Positions 35,088 through 42,944 of a DNA stretch of 64,000 nucleotides are shown here, piece by piece; position 1 is the stretch's first letter, and the number at the start of each line of letters is the position of its first letter. The translations under genes and the position numbers were made by a program. The stretch is from the NCBI RefSeq assembly GCF_904846185.1, contig NZ_CAJGZQ010000004.1:62001-126000 (forward strand), in the 5' to 3' direction. Below the pieces are notes generated by a model. That model made no database searches and had not been told where the DNA came from. It saw nothing but the letters and a program-made list of their open reading frames with translations. Source of the stretch: Psychrobacter immobilis (GTDB taxonomy: Bacteria; Pseudomonadota; Gammaproteobacteria; Pseudomonadales; Moraxellaceae).

Positions 35088-36815
35088 TTATTTGGCGGCG
35101 TACTGCTGAATCAACATCTCAGTCGCAGCCTCTGCTGGCACTGGTTTGCCAAACCAATAGCCTTGACCCTGTTGACAGCCCATTTTTAGCAAGACATCGC
35201 GCTGTTGTTCGGTTTCGATGCCTTCGGCGACTACCTGCATATCAAGTGCCATTGCCAAGTCTAAAATAGCTTTTACAATGGCATGTTGGGTACGATCAGT
35301 GTCGATGTTGGATATAAAGCTTTTATCAATTTTAATGAAATCAAACGGATATTCTTGTAAGTAACTCAAAGAGGCATAACCGGTGCCAAAGTCATCCAAC
35401 GCCAGACAAACTCCCAGCTCTTTGAGCAGAGTAAGCTGTTTTTTGACATTTGCATGACGCTGAATTAACGATGATTCGGTGACTTCAATATGTAGCTGAT
35501 GGGCAGAAATATGGTGTTGCACCAGTAAACTGCTCACCATCTCAGAAAACTCAGGGTGGCTAAATTCGGCGGCATCTGCATTGATACAGATATGCTGACA
35601 AAACCCTTGCTGTTGCCAAGTCGATAACTGCTTAGCAATTTGAACCGCCATGTGCGAGAACAACTCAAAGGACAGTTTATGAGTGATAATGGCATTGATA
35701 AAATGTATCGGCTTTAGCAGTCCGCGAGTCGGGTGTTGCCAACGTACCAGCGCTTCAAAACCAATAATGATGCCCGTAGCCAGCTCAAACTTTGGTTGAT
35801 AATAAGGAACAAACTGATTTTCAGTGGTAGCGGCTCTAAGTTCCGCCTCTAACTGCAAGCTACCTGCAGTGGCTTCGTCAATGGCCGTATCATACCAGCA
35901 AATGTCATCACCGCCTTGCTGCTTGACATAATGCAGGGCTTTTTCAGCCTTGGTCAACAATCCTGTCATTTCGTCGTCGTTAGTGGGAAAGTAACTGACC
36001 CCGACGGAAATATGACAATAAATCTTGGCGTCTGTCGCAGTGTTTTCATCTAAGGAGAAGGGGCGTTCACACATTTGCATCAAGCTGTCTAGCTGATGAC
36101 GTACCATATTAGCGTCATTGGATTCGAATAATAACGCAAAATCATCGCCGCCAAAATGGGAAAAACACTGTAAATTATCGAGCTTAAGTTTCTTCAGGCG
36201 TGTGACAAAGTTCTTTACCAAGGTGTTGATGCCGTCAGGGCCAAGCAAGCTTGCTAGATTGCGATAACGGTCAATATTAAAGCGTACAATTACGACTTCC
36301 TGATAGCTGTCCAACAATAGGTCGCTGGTCTGACTCAAGAAAACCTTACGGTTTGGTAACCCAGTCAATTGATCATAATTGAGCAAATGCGCCACTTGCT
36401 TTTGATCTTTGACGACCGCGGACATATCACGCACCATACCGATATAGTAAGTTCTATGATTGACACAGATTTTGCGATAAGTCATGTGACAGTCAAGTAT
36501 TTGTCCATAACGGTTCAGCATCGAAAAGTCGTTTTCATAAAAACCATTGCAGTCTAGATGGTCAGTGATGTCTGCTAAAACGGCCCTTTCTTCATCTGAT
36601 AAAAACTCTGCCGCATAAACACCAAGTGGTCTGCCAAGCAAAAATGACTCACTGTAGCCAATGATAATCTCATAACTGGCATTGACCGATAGATAGCGTA
36701 AATGGGCATCCAAGATGAATATGGCATCATCAAGCTGCTCACATAACTCGGCCAGCAGTTGCTGCTTGTCTGCGATTGAAATAGGGGCGAAAGCAGTCAT
36801 AGTTGGACTCATCAT
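35088..36815 (-). CDS. PAS-GGDEF-EAL protein, probable cyclic-di-GMP phosphodiesterase
   Basis: 575 residues. A PAS sensor (about 25-135, LDDAIFILDAHLRYLSVNASYEIIIGYSE), a GGDEF domain (about 140-310) and an EAL domain (about 325-570). The GGDEF active site is altered to GGDDF in FSHFGGDDFALLFES, and no RxxD inhibitory site lies before it. The EAL domain looks complete: FEALVRWQHP, the INADAAEF strand, HIEVTESSL, LALDDFGTGYASL, FIKIDKSFI, VVAEGIETEQQ and GQGYWFGKP. I therefore expect phosphodiesterase activity, with the GGDEF part possibly binding GTP as a regulator. No transmembrane segment is seen, so the sensor is cytoplasmic; its ligand is unknown. Not in an operon with obvious partners. 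Confidence 0.9.
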   Translation of the reverse strand: MMSPTMTAFAPISIADKQQLLAELCEQLDDAIFILDAHLRYLSVNASYEIIIGYSESFLLGRPLGVYAAEFLSDEERAVLADITDHLDCNGFYENDFSMLNRYGQILDCHMTYRKICVNHRTYYIGMVRDMSAVVKDQKQVAHLLNYDQLTGLPNRKVFLSQTSDLLLDSYQEVVIVRFNIDRYRNLASLLGPDGINTLVKNFVTRLKKLKLDNLQCFSHFGGDDFALLFESNDANMVRHQLDSLMQMCERPFSLDENTATDAKIYCHISVGVSYFPTNDDEMTGLLTKAEKALHYVKQQGGDDICWYDTAIDEATAGSLQLEAELRAATTENQFVPYYQPKFELATGIIIGFEALVRWQHPTRGLLKPIHFINAIITHKLSFELFSHMAVQIAKQLSTWQQQGFCQHICINADAAEFSHPEFSEMVSSLLVQHHISAHQLHIEVTESSLIQRHANVKKQLTLLKELGVCLALDDFGTGYASLSYLQEYPFDFIKIDKSFISNIDTDRTQHAIVKAILDLAMALDMQVVAEGIETEQQRDVLLKMGCQQGQGYWFGKPVPAEAATEMLIQQYAAK

Positions 36816-36854
36816 ATCGAAATAGAGCAGCAGTTAGGATTACGCATAGGGTAT

Positions 36855-37748
36855 TTACCCATAATAGCTTAAAGCATGCAGAGTCGCCAACGCCACCACG
36901 GGTGCAGTCTCGGTGCGTAAGATTCTTGAGCCAATTTGCCAAGGTTCAAAACCAGCTTTGGCTGCTTGCTGGCATTCATCAACGCTCAGACCACCTTCAG
37001 GGCCGATTAGCAGCTCAATATAAGGAGACTGTTGCGTTAAGACTGTTGGTAACGACTTAGGCATTGCTGGTTGTCCTGCAGCTGGTACGCTCAGTTGCAG
37101 ACGCAAATCTGCTGGTTGTTGTAATATTTGATAATAAGGGGCTTGGCTAAGGGTTGTGACAATAGTACTGGTAGTAGGAGGGCGAACGTCCATTTGCGCA
37201 TCGGCAGAGTGGGTCGCTGACTTTTGTAACCAGTCATTTATGGACACAGGCGCAATAATAAGCGGTGGACGATTAAGACCGCATTGTTCACACGCGGCAA
37301 TGGCAACTTGCTGCCAATGTGCCAGTTTTTTTTCTACTTGGGCAGGCTTTAGATTGACCTCGCCATGATGGCTACTTAGCAATTGAATGGCAGTGACACC
37401 AAGCTCGGTGGATTTTTGAATCGCATAGTCCATGCGTTCACCGCGGCTCATCACTAGACCGATTTTAGTGAAGACAGCGGCACTTCGGTCAATATCTACA
37501 TGTGCTAATAATGTCACAGTGGCGTGTTTTTTGCTGATGGCTTGTAGCTGCACCTGATACTCGCCGCCAAAGCCATCGAATAATATGCCTTGATCGCCAA
37601 TATTGGCACGCAATACACGGCACCAATGATGAACGATACTCTCTGTTAATTCGGCACTATCTCCAATAGCCAAGGTGCTAAGTTGAGGATGGAGTGAGCT
37701 TCTTTCATTACTGATGTCATTGCTGGTGTCATAAAAAAAACGTCGCAC
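36855..37748 (-). CDS. rsmE: 16S rRNA (uracil1498-N3)-methyltransferase
   Basis: SPOUT-class methyltransferase. 297 residues, longer than E. coli RsmE (about 243) because of a hydrophilic insertion at about 155-225 (NDWLQKSATHSADAQMDVRPPTTS and after). Key motifs: N-terminal MRRFFYD, HHWCRVLRANIGDQGILFDGFGGEY (PUA-like domain), MSRGERMDYAIQKSTELGVTAIQLL, and the SAM-knot LLIGPEGGLSVDECQ with ILRTETAPVVALATL at the C-terminus. The start is GTG at 37748 with a distant AGGA. It is upstream of the PAS-GGDEF-EAL gene on the same strand with only 39 bases between, so the two may be co-transcribed. Confidence 0.94.
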   Translation of the reverse strand: MRRFFYDTSNDISNERSSLHPQLSTLAIGDSAELTESIVHHWCRVLRANIGDQGILFDGFGGEYQVQLQAISKKHATVTLLAHVDIDRSAAVFTKIGLVMSRGERMDYAIQKSTELGVTAIQLLSSHHGEVNLKPAQVEKKLAHWQQVAIAACEQCGLNRPPLIIAPVSINDWLQKSATHSADAQMDVRPPTTSTIVTTLSQAPYYQILQQPADLRLQLSVPAAGQPAMPKSLPTVLTQQSPYIELLIGPEGGLSVDECQQAAKAGFEPWQIGSRILRTETAPVVALATLHALSYYG

Positions 37749-37861
37749 AGTTGCTTAGTCCTATTGTTTGAATAATATTTTCAAATATCTTAGCAGAATA
37801 TCGTTTGAGAGGGTAAAGGGATTATCTTTAGTAGAATTTGCATAAGTGCAATTCTTATACC

Positions 37862-37896
37862 AAAAAGACTGGCGCTCCTAGGAACGCCAGTCTTTA
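37862..37896. terminator. Terminator after metF
   Basis: AAAGACTGGCG / CGCCAGTCTTT around a 10-base loop, flanked by A on the left and by T and A on the right; about 45 bases after the metF stop. Between the two lies a short tandem repeat of TACATTTAATAAA (two copies). Confidence 0.85.
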
Positions 37897-37939
37897 AAAA
37901 ATACATTTAATAAATACATTTAATAAATACGATGAGCAA

Positions 37940-38785
37940 TTAAGCTAAGCCGAGTGCTTCAACCAAGCGCTTGTTTGGCTCAACCTTATTCATGCTATAA
38001 AAATGCATGGCAGGTACGCCCTCAGCAATTAAGCGCTCGCATAAACGATAGACGACATCAAAACCAAATTCACGAATGGCTTTGCGGTCATCGCCAAAGT
38101 CAGACAACTGCTTACGTACATAACGCGGAATATCAGCGCCACAGCTATCGGCAAAGCGTACCAAATTACTTGAGTTAGTAATCGGCATGATACCAGCGAT
38201 TAAAGGCTGAGCAACCGTATCGATACCGCGTTTTTCTAAGGTGTCACGCAAATATAAGTAACTATCAGCGTTATAGAAAAACTGGGTGATTGAAGCATTG
38301 GCACCTGCTTGGTATTTATTGACCAAGTTGTCAACATCAAACGCAAAGCTACGCGCTTGTGGATGCATCTCAGGATACGCTGCGACCTCGATATGGAAAT
38401 GATCGCCTGAATATTCACGGATAAACTTCACCAAGTCTAACGCAAACGGCAGCTCGCCCATACCGACTTGACCTGATGGTAAATCACCACGCAGGGCAAC
38501 TAAGCGCTTGATGCCCAAACCTTTATACAGATCGAGCAATTCAGCGATTTCCGCCTTATCATCACCGATACAAGATATATGCGGCGCAATGTCAGTCTCA
38601 CCGCGTGCGCATAGTGCTTGGACGATATCTAAAGTGCGATTTCGGGTTGAACCACCAGCACCGTAGGTCACTGAAAAATACGCAGGTGATAGCTTATTCA
38701 GCTCATCATAAGTACTGAGTAGTTTTTCATGACCTAGCTCGGTTTTGGCAGGGAAAAACTCAAAGGAAAAAGCAGGCTTAGTCAC
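37940..38785 (-). CDS. metF: Methylenetetrahydrofolate reductase
   Basis: FAD enzyme reducing 5,10-methylene-THF to 5-methyl-THF, the methyl donor for methionine. 281 residues. Motifs: FSFEFFPAKTELG (catalytic glutamate), FSVTYGAGGSTRNRTLD, HISCIGDDKAEI, LVALRGDLPSGQVG, EVAAYPEMHPQA and TQFFYNADSYL, ending in the expected helices with MHFYSMNKVEP. I start at the GTG at 38785: AAAAGGAG lies 7 bases upstream, the protein then begins TKPAFSFEFFP as in the family, and the longer frame to 38845 would overlap ahcY by 47 bases. It follows ahcY by 13 bases, so both share the riboswitch-controlled transcript. Confidence 0.95.
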   Translation of the reverse strand: MTKPAFSFEFFPAKTELGHEKLLSTYDELNKLSPAYFSVTYGAGGSTRNRTLDIVQALCARGETDIAPHISCIGDDKAEIAELLDLYKGLGIKRLVALRGDLPSGQVGMGELPFALDLVKFIREYSGDHFHIEVAAYPEMHPQARSFAFDVDNLVNKYQAGANASITQFFYNADSYLYLRDTLEKRGIDTVAQPLIAGIMPITNSSNLVRFADSCGADIPRYVRKQLSDFGDDRKAIREFGFDVVYRLCERLIAEGVPAMHFYSMNKVEPNKRLVEALGLA

Positions 38786-38798
38786 AGTCTGGCTCCTT

Positions 38799-40223
38799 TT
38801 AGTATTTGTAAGCGTCAGGCTTAAATGGACCTTCGACGGGCACACCCAAATACTCTGCTTGTTTATCCGTCAGCTTAGTCAATGTACCGTTAAAACCAGC
38901 AACCATCGCCGCAGCGACTTCTTCGTCGAGCTTCTTAGGCAGTACTTTTACATATAAGCTGTCAGTACGTGCGTCGGCTGGTAAGTCAGCGAATTTTTCT
39001 TCGAACAGATACATTTGTGCCAATACTTGGTTGGCAAATGAGCCATCCATCACGCGTGATGGGTGACCAGTGGCATTACCCAAGTTTACCAAACGACCTT
39101 CAGCAAGCAAAATCAAATAATCGTTTTCATCGTCTGAGCGGAAAATTTGATGGACTTGTGGCTTAATCTCAACCCAGCGCCAGTTATCACGCATAAATTG
39201 CGTATCGATTTCAGTATCAAAGTGACCGATGTTACAAACAACCGCACCAGATTTCAGGGCTGCTAGCATATGTCTGTCACAAACATGGTAGTTACCAGTA
39301 GTAGTAACGATCATGTCAGTGTCTTCAAGCAGACGGGTGTTGATGTTTTCTGCGCCACCAGTGTTATCACCATTGATGTAAGGTGACAATACTTCAAAAC
39401 CGTCCATACATGCCTGCATCGCACAGATAGGATCGACTTCTGAGACACGGACAATCATGCCTTCTTGACGTAAGCTTTGCGTAGAGCCTTTACCCACATC
39501 GCCATAGCCGATAACTAAGGCGCGACGACCAGCAAGGAACATGTCAGTAGCGCGTTTAATCGCATCGTTTAAGCTATGACGGCAGCCGTATTTGTTGTCG
39601 TTTTTAGATTTGGTAACTGCATCGTTGACGTTGATAGCAGGTACTTTTAATGTGCCTTTATTTAGCATTTCAACTAAGCGATGGACGCCAGTGGTAGTCT
39701 CTTCTGAAATACCATGGATGTTATCAAGAAGCTCGGCATAATCATTATGAATCAATGCGGTCAAATCACCGCCGTCATCTAAGATTAAATTAGCATCCCA
39801 AAGCTGACCTGACTCTTCGCCGCCAACGTGGATTTGCTGACGTAAGCACCATTCGTACTCTTCTTCTGTTTCGCCTTTCCAAGCATAAACAGAGATGCCA
39901 GCAGCAGCAATCGCAGCAGCAGCATGGTCTTGAGTTGAGAAGATGTTACATGAGGTCCAACGTACTTCAGCACCTAGCGCGACGAGTGTCTCGATAAGAA
40001 CGGCAGTCTGGATGGTCATGTGGATACAGCCAGCGATTTTTGCGCCTTTAAGCGGTTGATCGGCTTCGTAGCGACGACGCAAACCCATTAGGGCAGGCAT
40101 TTCAGCTTCGGCAAGGGTGATTTCACGGCGACCGTAGTCAGCAAGGCTGATGTCAGCGACTTTATAGTCAGTAAAAGAGGGATCGATCGTATGGGCAGAT
40201 GGGGTGTTAGACACTGCGTCCAT
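38799..40223 (-). CDS. ahcY: Adenosylhomocysteinase (SAH hydrolase)
   Basis: NAD-containing enzyme that splits S-adenosylhomocysteine to adenosine and homocysteine, removing the product inhibitor of methyltransferases. 474 residues. Conserved stretches: [65 protein letters not shown], the NAD loop [27 protein letters not shown] and the C-terminal [25 protein letters not shown]. The about 40-residue insertion (around [20 protein letters not shown] and following) typical of many bacterial enzymes is present. Upstream lies an SAH riboswitch with its own promoter; downstream metF begins after 13 bases. This pairing recycles homocysteine into methionine. Confidence 0.97.
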   Translation of the reverse strand: MDAVSNTPSAHTIDPSFTDYKVADISLADYGRREITLAEAEMPALMGLRRRYEADQPLKGAKIAGCIHMTIQTAVLIETLVALGAEVRWTSCNIFSTQDHAAAAIAAAGISVYAWKGETEEEYEWCLRQQIHVGGEESGQLWDANLILDDGGDLTALIHNDYAELLDNIHGISEETTTGVHRLVEMLNKGTLKVPAINVNDAVTKSKNDNKYGCRHSLNDAIKRATDMFLAGRRALVIGYGDVGKGSTQSLRQEGMIVRVSEVDPICAMQACMDGFEVLSPYINGDNTGGAENINTRLLEDTDMIVTTTGNYHVCDRHMLAALKSGAVVCNIGHFDTEIDTQFMRDNWRWVEIKPQVHQIFRSDDENDYLILLAEGRLVNLGNATGHPSRVMDGSFANQVLAQMYLFEEKFADLPADARTDSLYVKVLPKKLDEEVAAAMVAGFNGTLTKLTDKQAEYLGVPVEGPFKPDAYKY

Positions 40224-40270
40224 AATATGCTCCTATCAGTGGTTAAGGTATGATAAAAAGAATAAAAACG

Positions 40271-40408
40271 CAGGTGCCGTTATTTGCGCTGTCAACAATC
40301 AATGAGATGATTGTTTAACAGTTACCGAGCCTAACATAAGGACTGATTAGCAGGGCTTTAAAGCCTAAATGCACTATCAGATATTATGGCGCAACACCTC
40401 TCGGAGGT
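40271..40408 (-). promoter_or_regulatory. S-adenosylhomocysteine riboswitch controlling ahcY-metF
   Basis: Read on the minus strand, conserved pieces occur in order: CCGAGAGGTGTTGC (about 40404-40391), then an extended stem with CATAA..CTGAT pairing ATCAG..TTATG, then TTAGGCTCGG (40334-40325), a separate hairpin AACAATCA/TGATTGTT (40294-40317), and TAACGGCACCT (40282-40272). CCGAG pairs with CTCGG and AGGTG with CACCT, the two interlocking helices of the SAH aptamer pseudoknot. AGGCTCG and AACGG are identical to the known class consensus. SAH binding in this class turns expression on. It lies about 48-185 bases before the ahcY ATG. Recognised by eye, not by a covariance model. Confidence 0.87.
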
Positions 40409-40412
40409 CGTT

Positions 40413-40441
40413 ATTGTAATTGATGAGTCATGAATTGTCAC
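40413..40441 (-). promoter_or_regulatory. Promoter of the ahcY riboswitch transcript
   Basis: On the minus strand GTGACA (-35, 40441-40436), 17-base spacer, TACAAT (-10, 40418-40413). The expected start of transcription, about 40408-40406, is exactly at the 5' edge of the SAH riboswitch, which supports both calls. Confidence 0.75.
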
Positions 40442-40506
40442 CTCTTGGATAACATAAATAGCTGACGGTATAGGCACGTAAGATGGGAAGCGGTAATATG
40501 TAGCAA

Positions 40507-40538
40507 TAAAAAAGGCCATCGATGGATGACCTTTTTTA
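40507..40538 (-). terminator. Terminator of the TonB-dependent receptor gene
   Basis: AAAAAAGGTCATC / GATGGCCTTTTTT (one wobble) around a 4-base loop on the minus strand, 40-70 bases after the stop at 40577. Confidence 0.88.
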
Positions 40539-40576
40539 TTCTCATTTCAGACAGTCCAAATAGTACTAAGAGAAAA

Positions 40577-42523
40577 TTAGTACCAGTTATAGGTTAGAGA
40601 TGTGAAGAAGTTGGTGCCGTCTTGATTGTAACGCGAAGCATATTGACCAAAACTCTCATTAGTTGAGTAATCTACGTTAGTCAAATTGTTAATACGACTT
40701 GTCCATGTCAGATTTGGACTCAAGTAATAATTACCACTGATATTGAATAACGTATAGTCCTCTATAAAAGTGCTATTATCTGCAACATTATAGGTTTTAC
40801 CCACATATTCTGCTTCAGTACGAATATCGAACTCTGCAGCTTGGTAACCTATATATACCAGGCCAGTATTTTCAGGGCGATACACTAATTGTTTGCCTTT
40901 GTTAGCTCCTGAGTCCTCTTCAGCATTGGTGCGAGTGTATTGACCACCAAATAAAATATTACTGAGCTGCCAGTCTGAGGTAAAGCTATAACCTGACAAG
41001 CTTGCTTCATCAATGTTCAGTGCTTGATATTTGTCAATACTATCATCGTATCTGTTATCAATAAGATTGTCGACATCACTATTAAAACCAGTCAAACGAG
41101 TAGTTTGTATCGTATTGGTAGATTCAATAAACACTTCTAGGTTTTTACTCTTCTCGACTTTTAAATCTTCATTTGGAACATAGTAAGCACTCTCGATGTA
41201 TAAGTCATTGAGAGTAGGCGCTCTATAACCAGTAGCGAAGCTAGTACCTAGGCGTAGGCTAGGCGCTAGCTTTACAGCATAACCAAGACCAAATGTAGTT
41301 TCGTGACCAAATTGTGAGTTATCGTCGAAACGAACATTGGCTTGAAAATCGTAAGCATCCTCATTTACTTGATAACCAGCAAAGCCACTCTTAATATCAC
41401 GGTCATTTATTTTATAGCTGTCTTTACCACCAGCGCTAGGAGTATTGTCCGTAAGCTCTACTTCCTGCTGCAACCATTCGGCACCCGCTTGAAATTGTCC
41501 TATAGGTAATTTATAAGTGCTTATCAAATTCGCCTGTTTCTGCTTGGTTTCAAAGGCATCGCCCACTTTGTTATCAATCTTATCCAAGCTCTGACCCGCT
41601 GATAGTCGTACTGTCAGCTTATCGTTTTCGTATTGTGAAAATGCTGATACGGCACCATTCTTTTGATCAATCTCTGCATTGGGACCTGGTCCAAAACTAA
41701 AGTTATCAAACTCTGTCGTTGACTTAGAGAAAAGTCCAGTTGCGCCAACGCTTATATTTTGAGTAATAGGCATACTAGCATTTAAGGCAAAGTTATTGCT
41801 CTCAAAGCCATCGTCATCTTTATCATTGCCTGTTCGGTTGTCAAGCGCGCTGATACCTTTGGTTTGATTCCGACTAGCGGAAAGACTCAGTTTTGCGCCT
41901 TGAGCATTTGTAAACTGCGCTGTTGCACCATAAACATAGTGGTCATGTGAGCCAACACCTGCGGTCACAGAAAAATTAGTTTGATCGACGTCACTGCCTT
42001 TAGTAAATATTTGAATGACGCCGCCCATAGCATCTGAACCATAAATGCTAGAGCCTGAAGCACCGTATAAAATTTCAATACGATCAATTTGATCGGTCGG
42101 TAATAAGGCTAAAGCGGGCTGACCTGTTGACATTGAGCCATAACGAACACCATCTATTAGCACTAATACACGCTTACTATCATAGCCGCGAAGATAGAAA
42201 TTACTGCTTTGACCCATACCACCATCTTGTTTAATGCTAAATCCTGGCTGCCGTCTAAGTACTTCTAAAACCGTCTGACCTTGAAAGCGTTTTAAATCTT
42301 CTTTATCTACAACCCGAGTTTGTGCAATCACATTGCTGGTTTTAGTGGGGGTACGGGTTGCTGTTACGATGATTTCATCAAGCTCAACTTGTGGTAGCCC
42401 GCTATCGTTAATAGTAGCAACGTCAGGTGTCACTGCCATTGCTGTGTTAACCGCAAGTAAACCTAATGCGCTTAAGATACTCAAACGAAGGTAGGTACGT
42501 GAAGATGAACGTGATAAAGACAT
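40577..42523 (-). CDS. TonB-dependent outer-membrane receptor, BtuB-like
   Basis: 648 residues. Signal peptide at about 1-30 (LRLSILSALGLLAVNTAMA, cut before VTPD), a TonB box DEIIVTATRTP near residue 48, the plug domain (TVLEVLRRQPGFSIKQDGGMGQSSNFYLRGYD, VLVLIDGVRYGS, DRIEILYGASGSSIYGSDAMGGVIQIFTK) and a beta-barrel to the C-terminal aromatic ending in NWY. The plug is closest to BtuB, the vitamin B12 receptor. No cobalamin riboswitch precedes it, and a Fur-box-like sequence lies upstream at 42732-42746, so an iron-related substrate is also possible. I start at the ATG at 42523 (GGAA 8 bases upstream, directly before the signal peptide). No transporter gene is adjacent. Confidence 0.9.
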   Translation of the reverse strand: MSLSRSSSRTYLRLSILSALGLLAVNTAMAVTPDVATINDSGLPQVELDEIIVTATRTPTKTSNVIAQTRVVDKEDLKRFQGQTVLEVLRRQPGFSIKQDGGMGQSSNFYLRGYDSKRVLVLIDGVRYGSMSTGQPALALLPTDQIDRIEILYGASGSSIYGSDAMGGVIQIFTKGSDVDQTNFSVTAGVGSHDHYVYGATAQFTNAQGAKLSLSASRNQTKGISALDNRTGNDKDDDGFESNNFALNASMPITQNISVGATGLFSKSTTEFDNFSFGPGPNAEIDQKNGAVSAFSQYENDKLTVRLSAGQSLDKIDNKVGDAFETKQKQANLISTYKLPIGQFQAGAEWLQQEVELTDNTPSAGGKDSYKINDRDIKSGFAGYQVNEDAYDFQANVRFDDNSQFGHETTFGLGYAVKLAPSLRLGTSFATGYRAPTLNDLYIESAYYVPNEDLKVEKSKNLEVFIESTNTIQTTRLTGFNSDVDNLIDNRYDDSIDKYQALNIDEASLSGYSFTSDWQLSNILFGGQYTRTNAEEDSGANKGKQLVYRPENTGLVYIGYQAAEFDIRTEAEYVGKTYNVADNSTFIEDYTLFNISGNYYLSPNLTWTSRINNLTNVDYSTNESFGQYASRYNQDGTNFFTSLTYNWY

Positions 42524-42944
42524 AGTCAATTCCAAAATAATCATATTAAAAAATGCAGGAAAAAAAGTAACCATACTGACGTTAATATGGCTAAAAATTA
42601 CAAAAAACAGTAGACAAGCAAAACTGCGTTCATTATCTACAAAACAGACCGCTTTATAAACCACTTTAACCTAATGTTTATTCACGGTAAGCTGAGTAGT
42701 TTTCATGATAGATTGCGGTTTATTCATTTAATGATTGTCACTCTCATTCATAGTAGACATTGAGAAGGAGTGTCGTGAAAGGTAAGAAAAAATTAGCAGT
42801 CATAAGCAAAGGTGAGAGCAGATAACTCACATAGATGACCATAAAAACGTGTAATCAAAAGCACTGCTGTTATAAATAATTGCTATTATAGGGAAGTGCT
42901 CATTTGTTCTTCGTTGTACCATTCATAATGCTAAGAGGTTTGTT
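42524..42944. promoter_or_regulatory. Divergent region between the TonB receptor and mscS-type genes, with a Fur-box-like site
   Basis: 421 bases. At 42732-42746 TGATTGTCACTCTCA forms a 7-1-7 inverted repeat (TGATTGT.ACTCTCA) agreeing with TGATAAT.ATTATCA at 10-11 of 14 positions, on the upstream side of the receptor gene. A weak promoter CATTAA-N17-TATCAT on the minus strand would overlap it and leave a leader of about 170 bases. I looked for the GCCACTG box of a B12 riboswitch and did not find one. Confidence 0.4.

Noticed and set aside
37897-37935. Tandem TACATTTAATAAA repeat after metF as a functional element
   Set aside because: Two copies of a simple AT-rich unit next to a terminator; no sign of function.
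40577-42944. Cobalamin riboswitch before the BtuB-like receptor
   Set aside because: No GCCACTG-type B12 box or the usual multi-stem structure can be found in the 420-base upstream region.
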